Source: Meconema thalassinum (Eukaryota > Arthropoda > Insecta > Orthoptera > Tettigoniidae). From it: a stretch of 64,000 bases of DNA. Below, piece after piece: positions 45,346-58,099 of this stretch. Every line of letters starts with the position of its first letter. Position 1 is the stretch's first letter. Location of the stretch: assembly GCA_946902985.2 (NCBI GenBank), contig OX336389.2, positions 1,080,645,788 to 1,080,709,787 of the forward strand. The letters run 5' to 3'. A program made the translations under genes and the position numbers. The notes under the pieces are model-generated. The model did not search any database, was not told where the DNA came from, and worked only from the letters and a program-made list of their open reading frames with translations.

Positions 45346-48300
45346 GCTGTGCATTGGCAAACCAGGGTATCGATGTGACTACAGACTAATACGAGGGAAA
45401 AATTATAGTGTTCAGTATCGTTTGCAGTGCATTAGGGGCAATTGATTCACCTGGTATTGTGCCCAACTCTAGGAATGGGTATTCCAAGTTTCTGACACCT
45501 AGATATCGAGGGAAAGGCTGTAGCCGCTTTTGAAAGTTCAGATATTTGAATATCGCGCTACATTGCTTCTCGAAGCATTTGGAAATAATTTACCGATACT
45601 TGGATGTCAAGTGACGTAGCGAGTAATAGCAGAGGTTGAGGCTATTTATTGATTAAATAGTTAACCATGGAGCAGAGACTTGAGACTGGGATCAGATTAC
45701 TGGCACGGCCAAATGAAAGAGAATGCAATTAGTATCAAGTAAATCGGACCAGGGATTCAAGAGATATGAGGATTTCTAGATTACAACGTGATGACGCGTG
45801 ACCCTGGCAGTTTTGAATAAAAGCCAGCTGGCCGAGGCATGGTCAGCTCATTCTAACACAAGCACTTGGCGAGCAAGTTGCATCTACGCTGAGCCAAGGC
45901 ACATGGTTGCCGGATCTACGCAGAAGTTCTTTTCAAAGTCGTGATAGTCACGAAAGTGCTGCGCTACGAGGTGGAACTTAGTAAGTTTACGGCGAGGAGA
46001 ATCACTGAGGTGATTGATCCCGACATCCCACCCTCTACAGACATTGGTGGAAATATTTATATTTCCCATGGACATATGCTAGACTTTGTCTAGAATTAAC
46101 ACTTTGTCACAGTCAAGTTATAACATAATACTTGGATAATTTAAATCCATTTCAGTCAGTTTTCATTATTTGTAACTAGTTAACCACTTCGATCTGTCAG
46201 TACACTGAAGACTAGTCTATAACGGTGGCGTTCATTAGTCTACGCAAGGGAAACTACAAGTTGCTTAGCGCATGGTAGATGGTGATATAATAAACCATGC
46301 CCAGGGAACGATCTTCAGAACAGCCGTTGATTGCTTAGACTGTCAGTGTTTTTCTTGTACTGATAAGATTACCGTGAGTTATGTTACAACTGACATATCT
46401 AAGAAGAGATCACTTAGATCTGACCCTATTTAAACAAACTGTTATGGCTTTGATAGAAGCCCATATTAAAATGGAACAACAGTTAATTCAAACGTCAAAA
46501 GATACTACCACTATGTCTGACTAGACGGATTGTGGGTATATAATGGCGGCCGATACAAGGATTATACGTGCTTGTCCGATTGGGCATGTCTATGGATAAA
46601 TCTGGTACAGACCAGGTTTACTACGCTTCAAGACCATCAAGAAATGTAAGCCACATTTGAATTATATTATGCCTAGCTAATTGGAACAAAATATTTTTCT
46701 GCAGATGACCAACACATTTTTTTCGTCGTATTTAAAGCTTGCAATGATTTACGCAAGACTTGTTAGAGTTATTCTGAGTATTTTCAGCACTCAGAACAGT
46801 TTAGGATCGATGACCGAGCATTTCGAGCATTTATTTGAATATTTCATATTTTTGGGAAATCACGGTAATCAACCGATGTAACTGTAAAAGTTAATAATTT
46901 ATTTTTGTTGAGGAATGGATATTTTTTCCATATTCGAAGGTTCGAACATGTGGATTCTCACATAATGAGATGATAATTAAACACATTTAAAATGATATAA
47001 CGAATAATAATAATAATAATCCACTAATAATAATAATAATAATTTTTATAATTTTTCTAAATAATTCTTGGATATTATATTTTCTAATAATCATATGTAT
47101 TGAGAAAGAGCCTGTGAAGTAGTTTAATCATTTCTAGTCTGGAACAGGAGATTTTCCGAAGGAAAGTGGTTAGCGCAAGCCCGCATTCAACCAACATGTC
47201 AGTTCTGGTTGAACAGTTGATATTTGCAATGAGTAAAGTATATTTTTCAGATAACACGGAGAGGCATGAAACGGGAAGCAAATGATATTTGTATCAAATA
47301 GGATATTTTTGTATTTATATAAAATAATGACGTAAATACACTCGAAAGTGAAATAAAGATTTTCATAAGTATGGTAAATTCACGGGTTGAACTGAATGGT
47401 AAAATAAAATAAACTTGTAAGTTTATTAATCTTCCAGTGTTGATAACAAGCAGAGGCTTGATTTATTGTATAAATTTTGGGAAGAAAATTTATGTGGGTG
47501 GAGTAGTTGAAATGCCATTCCCAGGTGCGCATGTTTAAGTCGCAGGAATGAAGAGGTTTTTTCGAGCATCAATCAAATAGCAGGTTCGATGGCTCAGGTT
47601 TATAGTAGGAGTATTGGAACTACACATTTCGTCGTATGAATGACCCGAAGGTTATTTCTTTAAAACCATCAGTTCTTATTTCAACCTTGTTTACGAATTC
47701 CATTTAGACTTTGATTTTGCTAGAACCCGGATTTGTCATGATAGTAGTTTATTCTTCTTCAGAGGAAGACCTTTGCCGTTGTTGTTGTAATATTGTGTTC
47801 TTACACAAATAATAGAATGGGCCACTGCCAATTAAAAATAATTCTTTAACCACGAATAATTTGAAGGATATTTTCAATCCTAGTGCCATGAACTAAATGA
47901 ATTCATTATAAAACTACAATTCTAATTTCCGCATTCTGTCGAAGAATTGCAAGTTGTGAAAGTTGCTAAAAATGGCCATGAATATAAATATTTTTTATAA
48001 TAATGTTCCCAAGTGGAAAATTGAATAGTTGAATGGTTCAACCATTTATTGATCAAGTTGATGATTCAGAAATCATATATTTTGTTAGGAACTTGAAGTT
48101 CATAATCGAGTCACTACTCGAATGTTTAATGTCAGAAGAACAATTAATTGTTGTTGTGCTTCGCACAGTTCTTCGATGCTATGCTCAATGGTCAAATACT
48201 TTTCAGATGTTATTAATATGTGTAAATAATTTGTATTGCTTCAATGATGATAATATTTTTCAACGATATATTTTTGAAACTGGAAAAATAAGTGAAAGTT

Positions 48301-49765
48301 AAAATTCTATGAACATTTATTCTACGAGTGTTAATATCATGTAAATATTCAAACAGTGATCTACGATATTTCCAGTAGAGACAATTAACTTTGAACTGGA
48401 ATTAATCATTAATAATTTTGGAACACAGTCTACAGGACTATTAATCGGACTTGTGTTTCCAAAAAGATTGTCAAATGTGTTTGGAAAATTTCTGTATATT
48501 GTGTAAATAAGAGTGTGGGTCGCCACACGTGAGTGATGCTGCTTTGAGCATCTTTGCAGTCAATTTTAACTTCAAAATAAACTGAGATAATTTTACAGGA
48601 TGTGTTACTCCCAATTAAATCTCCTTCTATCCTTATTGTTGCATTGAGCCAAAAATCAGTAAAGCATTTTTTTAATTTGATGTCGTTTTTGCGATTTGCT
48701 TTAACCCATCTGGCGCTCCGGGATATTTTGACTCTCGTGCTGACTGATTATTGGTAAAATGCATATGTGGTCGTGCGGACTCCGGTCTAAACGGGCACAG
48801 TATATGGTGTAAATAATAATTAATATGTCTCACAGTTAATCTGTTCTGGATTTGCCGTCAGATTCAAGAGACATATCACAAAATGAAATATCAATATTAT
48901 TTAATAAATAAATGGAAATTGAAATGGAATTCATTATTATTATTATTATTATGAAAATTATTTTATTAATATTATTATCATATTAGTACGATGATTGTGT
49001 ATACCCTAAGTGTTGTTTTTGAAAACGTACATTTTATCCACGTTATTGATAATTCTGACAAATACATTAGGACCTATCTCACTGATCTGCGTGGAGTGTC
49101 GAACACCTCGTGCTGCCTAAAGCGCGTTACGCAATATCGAGCGTGCCCTCTGCTCCAAAAGACCCCCTCCCCCTACTTCCACCCACTAATCAAGCCCCCG
49201 ACATCCCACCCTCTACATCTCACGCTAGACAACCCTGAATCAGATCACTCATCTGGTGGTGTATGTCACTTCGTTTAATGCGATAGAACACTGTGACATT
49301 TCTCTACAAGCAGAGGCATGAGTTAGAACCAAATCGCTATGAAACACCACCATAGAAATGATGGTAGCGGTCACGTTTTTAAATTTACAGGCATTAAAAT
49401 CATGTTATATTTTGACTCCTATAAATGCAAACCGACCGTGTAGTAGGGACTAAATCCTACAACATTGGGCAAAGTAAGCGAGTGTCTTCCCCATTTTCTT
49501 ATCTCTGTAATTAGTAATCGAGATTAGATAATATGATTTTAACTGTATTCCTTTTGGAGTATACGAGTGAATATATGAATAGAATTCTTAAAAACCCACT
49601 CCATAATTTTAGGTGGTGCTACGGTTCCAAAATATATTTTTGTGGTACGTAGAAACCCTGACTTTACACGTAGCCTATTTCACTGGATACAGACCCTAAC
49701 CCAAAATTTATGACCATACGCTTATTTCACATAAATAATCCTATTTTCTGTGGTCATTTTAAAAG
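45346..49765. other. 4.4 kb without a recognisable gene
   Basis: AT-rich, with AAT microsatellites at about 47,005-47,045 and 48,933-48,952. Open frames (for example 48,033-48,302 plus, 89 codons) show no motif I know. The segments 45,700-45,900 and 48,520-48,620 have an LTR-like feel (AATAAA, TATA-like runs), but no paired repeat supports this. Confidence 0.5.
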
Positions 49766-49769
49766 TAAC

Positions 49770-50475
49770 TTGGCCTCTAATGCATATGTTTATGTAGAAA
49801 CCATTGTGCTCGGAGATTTATATTTTGAATTACGATTTTTTCATTGAAAATTGGATAGGCCCTACTAAAAATTAAGCGTTTCTTCCGACGGATTAGTTTG
49901 GAGACACAAAACAAACGCGTTTAACTTAATGTTCATTTCTTGCAGATCTATATGATGTGGATGAACGTTTTGGCATAATATATAACATTCCAAAAAATGT
50001 CATCATTTGACAATTTTCTTCTTACATTTAGAAAAGTTAAAACATTAGTAGGCACAATATCAAAACAATTTAAGATGGCCAATATTCCTCTGAAAATTAC
50101 CTAAAATATTTGTCTGAAATAATTTTGACATGACACACCCTGACGCGAAGGGAATTACAAGATGATCCCAAATTAATGAAGTAAGAGCCACACGTTACCA
50201 TGACAACGCCAGCTCACGAGATCACATTCAGCTTTCGGTCTCTTTCTCTGTTTGATATAACATTTTGCGTGAAGATATAACAGACTGTTAGGCATGTGTC
50301 GAAACCTTGCAAAAATACAATGTGATGGTGTGATCACCAGTATAAGAATGGACTCCACGGCAGTTAACCGGTCAGAAAGGGTTAATCAAGGAAACTATTT
50401 TCTATAAAAAATTCAAAATTCAAGAACGAAATGTCTAAGCACAATGGTTTCTACATAAACAGATGGATAAGAGAC
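49770..50475. repeat. degenerate inverted-repeat element
   Basis: GTTTATGTAGAAACCATTGT near 49,788 is exactly inverted at 50,436-50,458. Weaker similarity extends inward for some 50 bases on both arms (ATTTTGAATT-type runs). About 0.6 kb lies between. Possibly an old TIR transposon; no protein is found. Confidence 0.5.
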
Positions 50476-50869
50476 TCAACAATAGATAGCAAATTGGATT
50501 AATTTAAAACTATGGAACGAAACATCGGTGCTTTATTATCCATTCTTTTTCTCTTATGGTGCATCGTCTTGATTTACTTAACTCTTTGAAGTACACTGCC
50601 CGCACTTAGGTGGCGAGAGGAGAGGTTTATAACGACGGTTGATTCAAGGGATAAAACATCGAGATCGTCTGCCACGAGTCGCTGCATTAAAGACAAAGAG
50701 AGGATTCAGGCATAAGCAATCTAAAGCAGTCCCGGACACAGCAGTGGTCGCAAACACTCGTCCCACAAGGTGTGACCTTCTGGGAAAGTGTTCAGAGTTT
50801 AAAGGAGATAATGCCTTTTGACAAATACAAGATAAATGGAGATTGCTCTGTACAGAATGTCCTGAACAT

Positions 50870-51080
50870 ACATTCCATGATCAAGAAACAAACAAATGGA
50901 AGGAAAGAAAGCTTGTAGTTTGGCGTGAGCGTTATTCTCACAATCATAAGCCACGGAGTCTCAATTTTACATGGAATCTGAACTACCAGACGTGATATTT
51001 CACGTCTAAACCTCTCATGCACTAACTGGGAATCAAACCCGGTCCACCTTGGTGGGAAGCAAGTAATTTGACCATTGCGC
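50870..51080 (-). repeat. tRNA-derived SINE
   Basis: Minus-strand head with B box GGGTTTGATTCCC (reverse of 51,030-51,042) and the body shared with 44,700-44,945 (TCTAAACCTCTCATGCACTA, reverse). Confidence 0.7.
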
Positions 51081-51449
51081 CCCACAAAACGAAAATGAAA
51101 CATCGCCTGACGAACGCGAATGAAATAATCAAATTTTTCAAAACATCCGACAACAGCCGAATCAAAAATACATGTAATAAATTTGAATGATCAATTAAAT
51201 AACTCAAATATCTGGAACCAAAGAAAAGCACTGCTTTATGAAACTAACCGAACTTAATTTTGCAAAATATTGGTTCATCATGAGTGAATATGAGTTATAA
51301 ACTTGAAACATATTGTTGCTGTTGTTGATTCATCTAGGGACTTGCACGATATGGCCATTCAGCCCCGTATATTTGCGTGTGTGCAGGATTTTGTCTTTTA
51401 ACGTGTAATATTGTGGTTTCTGTTAGTAGTATGTATATTTTAATTACGA

Positions 51450-51660
51450 TTAAGAGTGGAAATAAAAAACCACGGGGAAACACTTAAAGGATGACTAAGG
51501 TTCTGCGTCTACCTCACAAGGTCCACTGAACACCTTCCATCTACTGTATCAGTCCAGATTTTTTCTTTTTGTCCAAAGCTGGAAATTGAACCCAGGGCAT
51601 TTGGACCGGAGTCTTAAAACCGTGAAGGATAACAAGGTGAAAAGGCAGACCACTTAACAT
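51450..51660 (-). repeat. possible tRNA-derived SINE
   Basis: The reverse of GGAAATTGAACCCAGGGCA near 51,585 gives a B-box-like GGGTTCAATTTCC, with an A-box-like stretch near 51,640. There is no second copy in the window to confirm it. The surrounding 51,081-52,400 shows no gene. Confidence 0.35.
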
Positions 51661-52416
51661 CATGTTAACTTCGGTAAGTAAGACTCTTCCGCAGAAGAAA
51701 TTGAACCTTCAGGTTATTTATATCGCTTGGCGTCAACATGACTGATGTCACCAGGGGTGAAACCTCGTGGTGATAATCCCCTCCCATTCAAGTAAATTAT
51801 AAATATGGTAATAAAAGAATGAAATATGAGATCTATGAATATTACACTTTGTCATTTCAAAGAAAGTGTAAAATGTTTAGTTCGATAGCCTGGCTGTGTT
51901 GATAAAATCAGTTAACTGGATAAGACAATGAGAGCAGCTGCGACAAGGCTTCCCTTCGCACAATCCCATCGCTTCTAATGTACTGTAGCCCTAGCAGAGC
52001 AGTGTTGAGTGCTGAATTAATCATTTGAGACGAAGTTTATGATTCTCAAGGCATGTACTGTATGCCCATTCCTAATTCTCTGTGTCTCTATAAAGAGGCT
52101 GTCCGCTGATGACTAACATGACCAGGTCAAATCTAGGTAACCCGAAACTAATAGCAGTCATGCTGTCATGCCTTGTGAATTCTACCGTCTCTTTTTCTGT
52201 GCTCACTCTAAGCAAATGCCCTATTTTTAGTTCCGTGGCATCTACAGCTGTATTAATCACAGTAACAACTACACTCACTGCTACGGTCATCAGATTAACT
52301 CTGGTTATCAAACAAAACTATACACACTCGAAAATACGAGGCAGGTGACAATCCCTAGATGAAAACAACATTCATGTATGCTGTCTTTATAAATTGGGTC
52401 TATGAATATCAAAACA

Positions 52417-52750
52417 GGAAGCCTCCGTGGCTTAGGCGGCAGCACGCCGGCCTCTCACCGCTGGGTCCGTGGTTCAAATCCCGGTCACTCCATGTGAGAT
52501 CTGTGCTGGACAAAACGGAGGCAGACAGGTTTTTCTCCGGGTACTCCGGTTTTCCCTGTCAACATTTCATTCCAGCAACACTCTCCACTATCATTTCATT
52601 TCATCTGTCATTCATTTAATCATTGCCCCAGAGGAGTGCGTCAGGCCTCGGCAGCCGGCACAGTTCATATCCTCGCCGCTAGATGGGGGCTTCATTCATT
52701 CCATTCCTGACCCGGTCGGAGACTGGAAGCAGGCTGTGGATTTTCATTTC
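52417..52750 (+). repeat. intact tRNA-derived SINE with 12-bp target duplication
   Basis: It is flanked by AATATCAAAACA at 52,405-52,416 and 52,751-52,762. The head starts GCCTCCGTGGCTTAGGCGGC and has B box GGTTCAAATCC at 52,471-52,481. The body includes TTTTTCTCCGGGTACTCCGG and CCTCGCCGCTAGATGGGGGC. A separate family from the others here. Confidence 0.92.
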
Positions 52751-52909
52751 AATATCAAAACAACTCCTTTGAAATATCAAGGTAATTAGAGTGTTCATTT
52801 CTAATGGAACCATCGGATATCGTTTTCCAGCTTCGGATGGGATTATCCATTGTCCAAAATCCAAAAGCATTGAGATTCATATTCTGAAGGAATTGTGTGA
52901 ATACTGAAA

Positions 52910-53525
52910 TACGAGGGATGTTTTTTTCAACCTCCGACAGATTGACATAATAAAATGATTTTATTACTAAACGCGTAGGTGTTTGTACTTATTTTTCAAC
53001 ATAATCGACAAAATGATTGAGGCATTTGTCGTATCGTGGCTCCAGCTTTCCAATGCCCTCTGCCGCCAGTGAGGTCTGGACAGTTTCCTGAAGTTCCACG
53101 TTGTTGGCGAGGCGTTGCCGTCCAACCTAACCTTCAATTCTCGAAAGAGGTGAAAATCACTCGGTGCGAGGTTTGGACTAATGCTGGATGGTCTAAAACT
53201 TCCCACTTGAATCCTTTGAAAACGTCTTTCGTCACGTTGGTACAGTGCGGTCGTGCATTGTCGTGGATCAAAACCACGCCGGACGAAAGCATGCTTCTTA
53301 GTTTGCTTTGAATTGCTCTGCTTGCAGAAAACCTATCACACTTCGCAACTCACACTTAGCAGGAGTATGGATGGTAGCAGCCAAGTCTAATTGCCCGTAG
53401 CTCAGCTACGACTGGTGCATTGGAGCCCACAATGGCACGAGTTGTGGAGGGGACCTAGCGCAATTGTACGATGCGACGCACAGATCTGGCTCCCACCTAT
53501 CACTTGTTTACCTACAGCCCTCGTA
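52910..53525 (-). mobile_element. mariner transposon, internally deleted
   Basis: 616 bp bounded by TACGAGGG...CCCTCGTA inverted ends, flanked by TA. On the minus strand an N-terminal piece (CELRSVIGFLQAE, helix-turn-helix region) is joined near 53,315 directly to the catalytic LIHDNARPH region (about 53,250-53,276), then LAPSDFHLF and a degenerate C-terminus. The middle of the transposase, including the first catalytic Asp, is gone. The copy could only have moved with transposase supplied by another copy. Confidence 0.88.
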
Positions 53526-54069
53526 TGTTGAAACTGTTTTTAAAAAGAACAGTTCAGACACCAAATACCGTAATACATTGGTTTGAAAATACGAATTAAA
53601 TATGATTTCTTGTTGTTGCTTCATAATTAACGTATAGAAATTCAAAAAGCATCGTTTTTACACAAGCGAATGAAAACAGCGCTTTTCGAACGAAACAATC
53701 GGCTTACAGGTCCGAATGGAAGAATCAAAATATGGCAAAAACAAAACTTTTGACACAACGTAATAATAAATCTATTCCCCGGAACAAAATTCTCCCAGAA
53801 CCAAATGAGAAATATGCATATTATATTATGAATACATAGTTGCACCACATACCATTATGGGCCCTTGCCTACCAAGTGACCACTGCTCAGCCATTTTGCG
53901 TGCAGATTGTGGGGAGACATGTGGTCAGCTCGAAAGGTCCCCTCAGCCGTTAATATTGGCATACGTGAACGGAGCGCTGCCTCTCTGATCAGACAGCTAT
54001 CAATTATCTTCACGTGACTGAGTGCACCCCATTTTAGCCCTCAGGATAGATTCTAAAATATATATAACA
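53526..54069. other. no recognisable gene
   Basis: Nothing that I can support. Confidence 0.5.
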
Positions 54070-54140
54070 GGGACAGCAATAGAACCCGGGGCCTCCTATG
54101 TGAGACGAATACGCGTTAACTCCACCCCACATGGCTGGAA
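54070..54140 (-). repeat. tRNA-like SINE head fragment
   Basis: The reverse of GCAATAGAACCCGGGGCCTC gives a B-box-like CGGGTTCTATTGC, preceded by an A-box-like segment. The length fits a tRNA head, with no clear body. Confidence 0.5.
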
Positions 54141-54527
54141 AATAAGTTATAGGGCCTACATAAGCAGAAAATAATCACGAACAACTCATAGCTCAAATTT
54201 ATTTATTGTTCGATTGTAAATTATGGATTGTTCCCATCACTAGGCCACTGATCCATCGTAACACAAAGCTAACCGTCAATGCACAAGATCTTCTCCACCA
54301 AGACAAAGTGGCTTCTTCATATTCTCCTACTTCTTGTTCTTCTAGTTTTTCTTTTTCTATTGTTACTTCTCGTTGTTTCACTGTTATGTCCCTGTTCTCT
54401 ACAGGTCGCAACAAAAGTTCCTTATTAAACGCTGCATGCATATGTACACAAATCAAAGAATGCAATAAACAACGATATGTACTTAGGTATACACACCGAC
54501 ATCAAAAAACAAGTTGTTGTTGGTTCT

Positions 54528-54597
54528 TTTAGGGGCTTTGGAACATTGTGGTCATGTAGTCCCGTGCCCACGGGTGTGTGTAGAATATGTTTGTGTT
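54528..54597 (-). repeat. main-family SINE tail, minus strand
   Basis: TTTTAGGGGCTTTGGAACAT and GGTCATGTAGTCCCGTG are the reverse of the GCAAAGCCCCT tail of the family, as at 10,137. It abuts a plus-strand copy at 54,598. Confidence 0.65.
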
Positions 54598-54925
54598 CAG
54601 GTTCGATTTCCTGCTCTGCCAAGAAATTAAACTCTAGTCTGACGGGTCCACTCAGACTTGTGAGGCAAAACTGAGTAGAGGAGGGTTCGATTTCCATCTC
54701 AGCCATCCTGGAAGTGGTTTTCTGTGGTTTTCAAACTTCTACTCCCGACACATGCCGGTATGGTTTCTAACTTAAGGTCACGGCCACTTCCTTCCTAATC
54801 CACACCTGAGTTACAAATACACACACTACTACATACATCTCAATAACACAGGTTATCAGACAAATTATACACACACACACGTACACGGGGCTAAATGACC
54901 ACGATTTCTCAAAGCCCGTAAATTA
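54598..54925 (+). repeat. main-family SINE, 5'-truncated
   Basis: It starts inside the tRNA head (GGTTCGATTTCC). It continues with CTCTGCCAAGAAATTAAACT, CACTCAGACTTGTGAGG, ATCTCAGCCATCCTGGAAG, CACAGGTTATCAGACAAATT and ends at CGGGGCTAAATGACCACGAT. Confidence 0.8.
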
Positions 54926-55523
54926 ATTAACAACAACAACCGAATTAACGAAGCTGATGGTGCCAGGGACGTGGGAAGAAGAGGAATAAGAAGAGGCTAA
55001 TGGCTGTGGTAAGCAAACCATATCGTGGAGCTGCAGTGAGGTGTGAAATCGCGACGTATATATATATATATATCATCATCGCTATCTGGTAACCATGATC
55101 TAGTGAAGCTTCTAGGATAGTAAATATACGTAGACTAAAGTACTTATCCGCACAGAGAAGCGAATTCTGTTTCCAGACTCTACCATTGAAGACTTCCATC
55201 CAGATTTGGTGTCACCTCAGCTTTACGATGACAACTGAGTACAGATATGGTTTCAAATCCCACAGTTCTTCGTCGTTTCCATCGTTATACAGGGAATTAG
55301 TTCACGATGTCCCTTACTCCTAAGTGAGATATCAATAGTTTACTTGTTACAGTTCAGGTCAAGCGTTAGTGACTGATTGTTTCGCTAAAGGAATGAATGA
55401 ATAAATAAATAAATGTATGGAGTGATTGAGGTGAGAAAGATGCGTGCGTAAGACAATGACTGGACAGGTTAAAACTTTCTATATATATATTTTTTTAATC
55501 GTTTCGGTCGTCTATGGACCACG

Positions 55524-56612
55524 TTATTTCAACTGCCATTTCCCTCGTTCTTTCACATTGGCCCAGTATTCGCGCATTCTTCTTCGGTGAGCTTCCCTTC
55601 GTTCTTCGGTCCACTTCTTGCCAGTTTTCAATATAGGTTTTGGCTGAAAACTCCATATCTCCCCAAGTTTCTTCTTCAAAGAGTCACGTTCCAAGATGTC
55701 CTCATGTGATATCCCCAGTTCTTGTAGGTCTTTTTCCACCTCTGTAAACCAGATCCCTTTGGTTTTCTTTCCCACAAAGTAGGCACAGATTCGATTGGAC
55801 AATCTTCCGGAGTTCATTCGTGTTAAATGGCCATAAAAGGAGAGTCTTCTTTTGCGAATGGTGTCCGTTATTTTCTCCACATGTAGATAGAGTTCATCGT
55901 TGTGTCGTCTTCTATACTCTCCTCGTTCCTTGACCGGGCCCAAGATCTTTCTCAGAATCTTCCTCTCTTTGGCTTCGAGTTGTTCTGCCAGGCCTTTCTT
56001 ATTCATCGCCAGGCATTCTGATGCATATAACGCCTCCGGGCGAATAACGGTAACGAAGTGCCTCAGTTTGGCCTTGAAGGACATTGATCGTGATTTGTAA
56101 ATGTCTTTGGTTAAATGGTAAGCCATTTCCATTTTGTTAATCCGTGCCACGAAGGATTCCTTTTCACGAATGTTGGGCTCAATCCATTCACCCAGGTATT
56201 TGAATTTCTCTACCTGTTTTATTTGTCCTCCATTCACCGTAAGTTCTCTGGGTTCCGACTTGATCTTCGTTATAAACTGCGTTTTCTCAAACGAAATCTG
56301 AAGACCTGCCTTTGCTGCTTGCACCTGTAATTGATTGATTTGTTGTGTGGCTGTGTCAAGAGAATTAGAGAAAATTGCAACATCATCTGCGAAAGCTAAA
56401 CAGTCGATTGTCAGGTTTTTGTTCTTACAACCTAGTCTGACCCCATTCTCTATACCATCCTTACACAATTCTTTACGCCATTCTCGAATAACTTTCTCAA
56501 GAACACAGTTGAATAAAAGAGGCGAGAGCCCATCTCCCTGTCTCACCCCTGTCCGTATTGCGAAGGATTCAGAAATCTCTCCCCTGAATTTCACTTTGGA
56601 AGCCGTATCCAA
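55524..56612 (-). pseudogene. LINE reverse transcriptase, C-terminal 362 residues
   Basis: An uninterrupted minus-strand frame ending at a TAA/TGA stop at 55,524, open upstream to about 56,620, where an AT-rich junction truncates it. It has the RT fragment TGVRQGDGLSPLLFN and the catalytic box FADD at about residue 74 (CLAFADDVAIFS), then KFKYLGEWI. The long C-terminal tail has RKILRKILGP, SFYGHLTRM and a basic end. The thumb and tail pattern fits RTE-like or related non-LTR retrotransposons. The endonuclease and RT fingers are missing. The open frame suggests a fairly recent 5'-truncated insertion. A TATATA and A-rich 3' tail is seen at 55,480-55,500. Confidence 0.85.
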
Positions 56613-56747
56613 TAGGGATTCTATATTAATATTATTATTAATATTCTAAATATGCAAATACTGCAAATATCTTCGTAAAACAGGTCAATAATGTAAAACG
56701 AACTGTTATATGTAAGTTGTGCCAGTAAAGCATAAAATATTTACGAC

Positions 56748-57060
56748 GGCCCCATGGTGTTGGGGTAACGTGCCTGCCTCGCACCCGAAGACCCTGAGTT
56801 CGAATCCTGGCTCCATCAGGGATTTTAGAAACTGACGTGAGGGCTAGAACAGGGAGCACTCAGACTCGTGAGGACAATTGAGTAGCTGTCTGACAGTGAG
56901 GCAGTGCCCCGGTAACGGAGACCAAGATTAACTGTCGAGGTGACCGGACGCGCTGATCACGCGTTACCCCATAATCTGCAGGCCAAATGGTTGAGCAGCG
57001 GTCGCTTGGTAGGCCTAGGCTCTTCATGGGCTGTAGCGCCACTGAGTTTGGTTTGGTTTG
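56748..57060 (+). repeat. tRNA-derived SINE
   Basis: Head GGTGTTGGGGTAACGTGCC with B box AGTTCGAATCC (56,798-56,808). The body contains ACTCAGACTCGTGAGG, AATTGAGTAGCTGTCTGAC and a TTTGG-repeat tail. A further family. Confidence 0.75.
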
Positions 57061-57639
57061 CCCTATTTCACTATGCCTTCCGTACTTCCAGTGTGATATA
57101 AGGTTAATAAAAGAAAATAGCTACTTCAATTACACTCTGAATAATGCAACTGGATTGGAAAATAAGAAATTATATTTTACATTTTTTATCGACTTTTAGC
57201 TGTAGTTTATGAAACACTGTTCAGGTGAAGCAGATCACATACATCATGGCTTACATGGCAGTAATTTGATGTGTTGATAACCCTTTGCAAATAAAGTTTA
57301 ATCGTTACCGAGATTAACAACACTTTAATAAGGAATACCACCTATCCAAGTATACGAGTCTACTTATTCTTGCACTGTATGCTAAAACTGTTATTATATG
57401 CCACTGCAGAAAATAGATTCTGCTCCTGTCGTATATTTATCCACGACAGAGGTAACACATTCGATATAAATACCATTTTGGTGGTGTTTATAGCTCAGCA
57501 ATAATGTGGGTTTTAGTAGACGATGTTGCAATTTGGAACTTGTTCTAGAATGCGAGTCATGCCTTGACACCAAGAGACATCATCTGCAGGTATTATCAGC
57601 ATTGTTGGATTGTAATTTCTCCCCACGTCGTAGCCGTGT
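57061..57639. other. no recognisable gene
   Basis: I see nothing beyond AT-rich unique-looking sequence. Confidence 0.5.
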
Positions 57640-57960
57640 GCGTTAAATTATTCACCACGATCACAATGGAGAGCTGCAGCAAGTCTGGAGATTGGAGGTT
57701 CGAATTCATTCCAGTGCTGACAGCCGCTACCCTAAGTGTGGGTTTTCCCCGTGGTTTACCACTCTCCCTCCTGGTATATGTTGGGGCAGTGTCTTATTTC
57801 AAATCTAGTAGCACCTACCCAATAACCCAACTCTAATAATTACAGTTACACTAGTACAGTCACCATAGGGACACAGGTTACCAGACAAATTTAACACACA
57901 CTCAAGTACACGGGGCTGATGTCCCAAACTCCTAAAACTAATTAACAGCAACAATAGCAA
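57640..57960 (+). repeat. SINE, variant of the family at 25,100
   Basis: B-box-like GGTTCGAATTC, then CAGTGCTGACAGCCGC, ACACAGGTTACCAGACAAAT and ACACGGGGCTGATG. It aligns with 25,100-25,393. Confidence 0.75.
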
Positions 57961-58099
57961 GCTTGCTACGTTATTCGTATCCTGTCGTACTTTTTACCTG
58001 CTCCTACTCGGCAGTTGCCAAAATTTCCACTTCTATCGCTGTATTCTGGTACTACTTCCTAGAAGCGCTCTCACTGCCATGGTTCAACAAATTCAACCC

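Noticed and set aside
45700..46520. Possible LTR and gag start of another retroelement
   Set aside because: AATAAA-like and TATA-like words and a short frame (MALIEAHIKMEQQLIQ) were noticed, but no paired repeat, protease or RT is nearby.
48033..48302. Small protein gene of 89 codons
   Set aside because: It is AT-rich, there is no homology I can recognise and no neighbouring coding signal.
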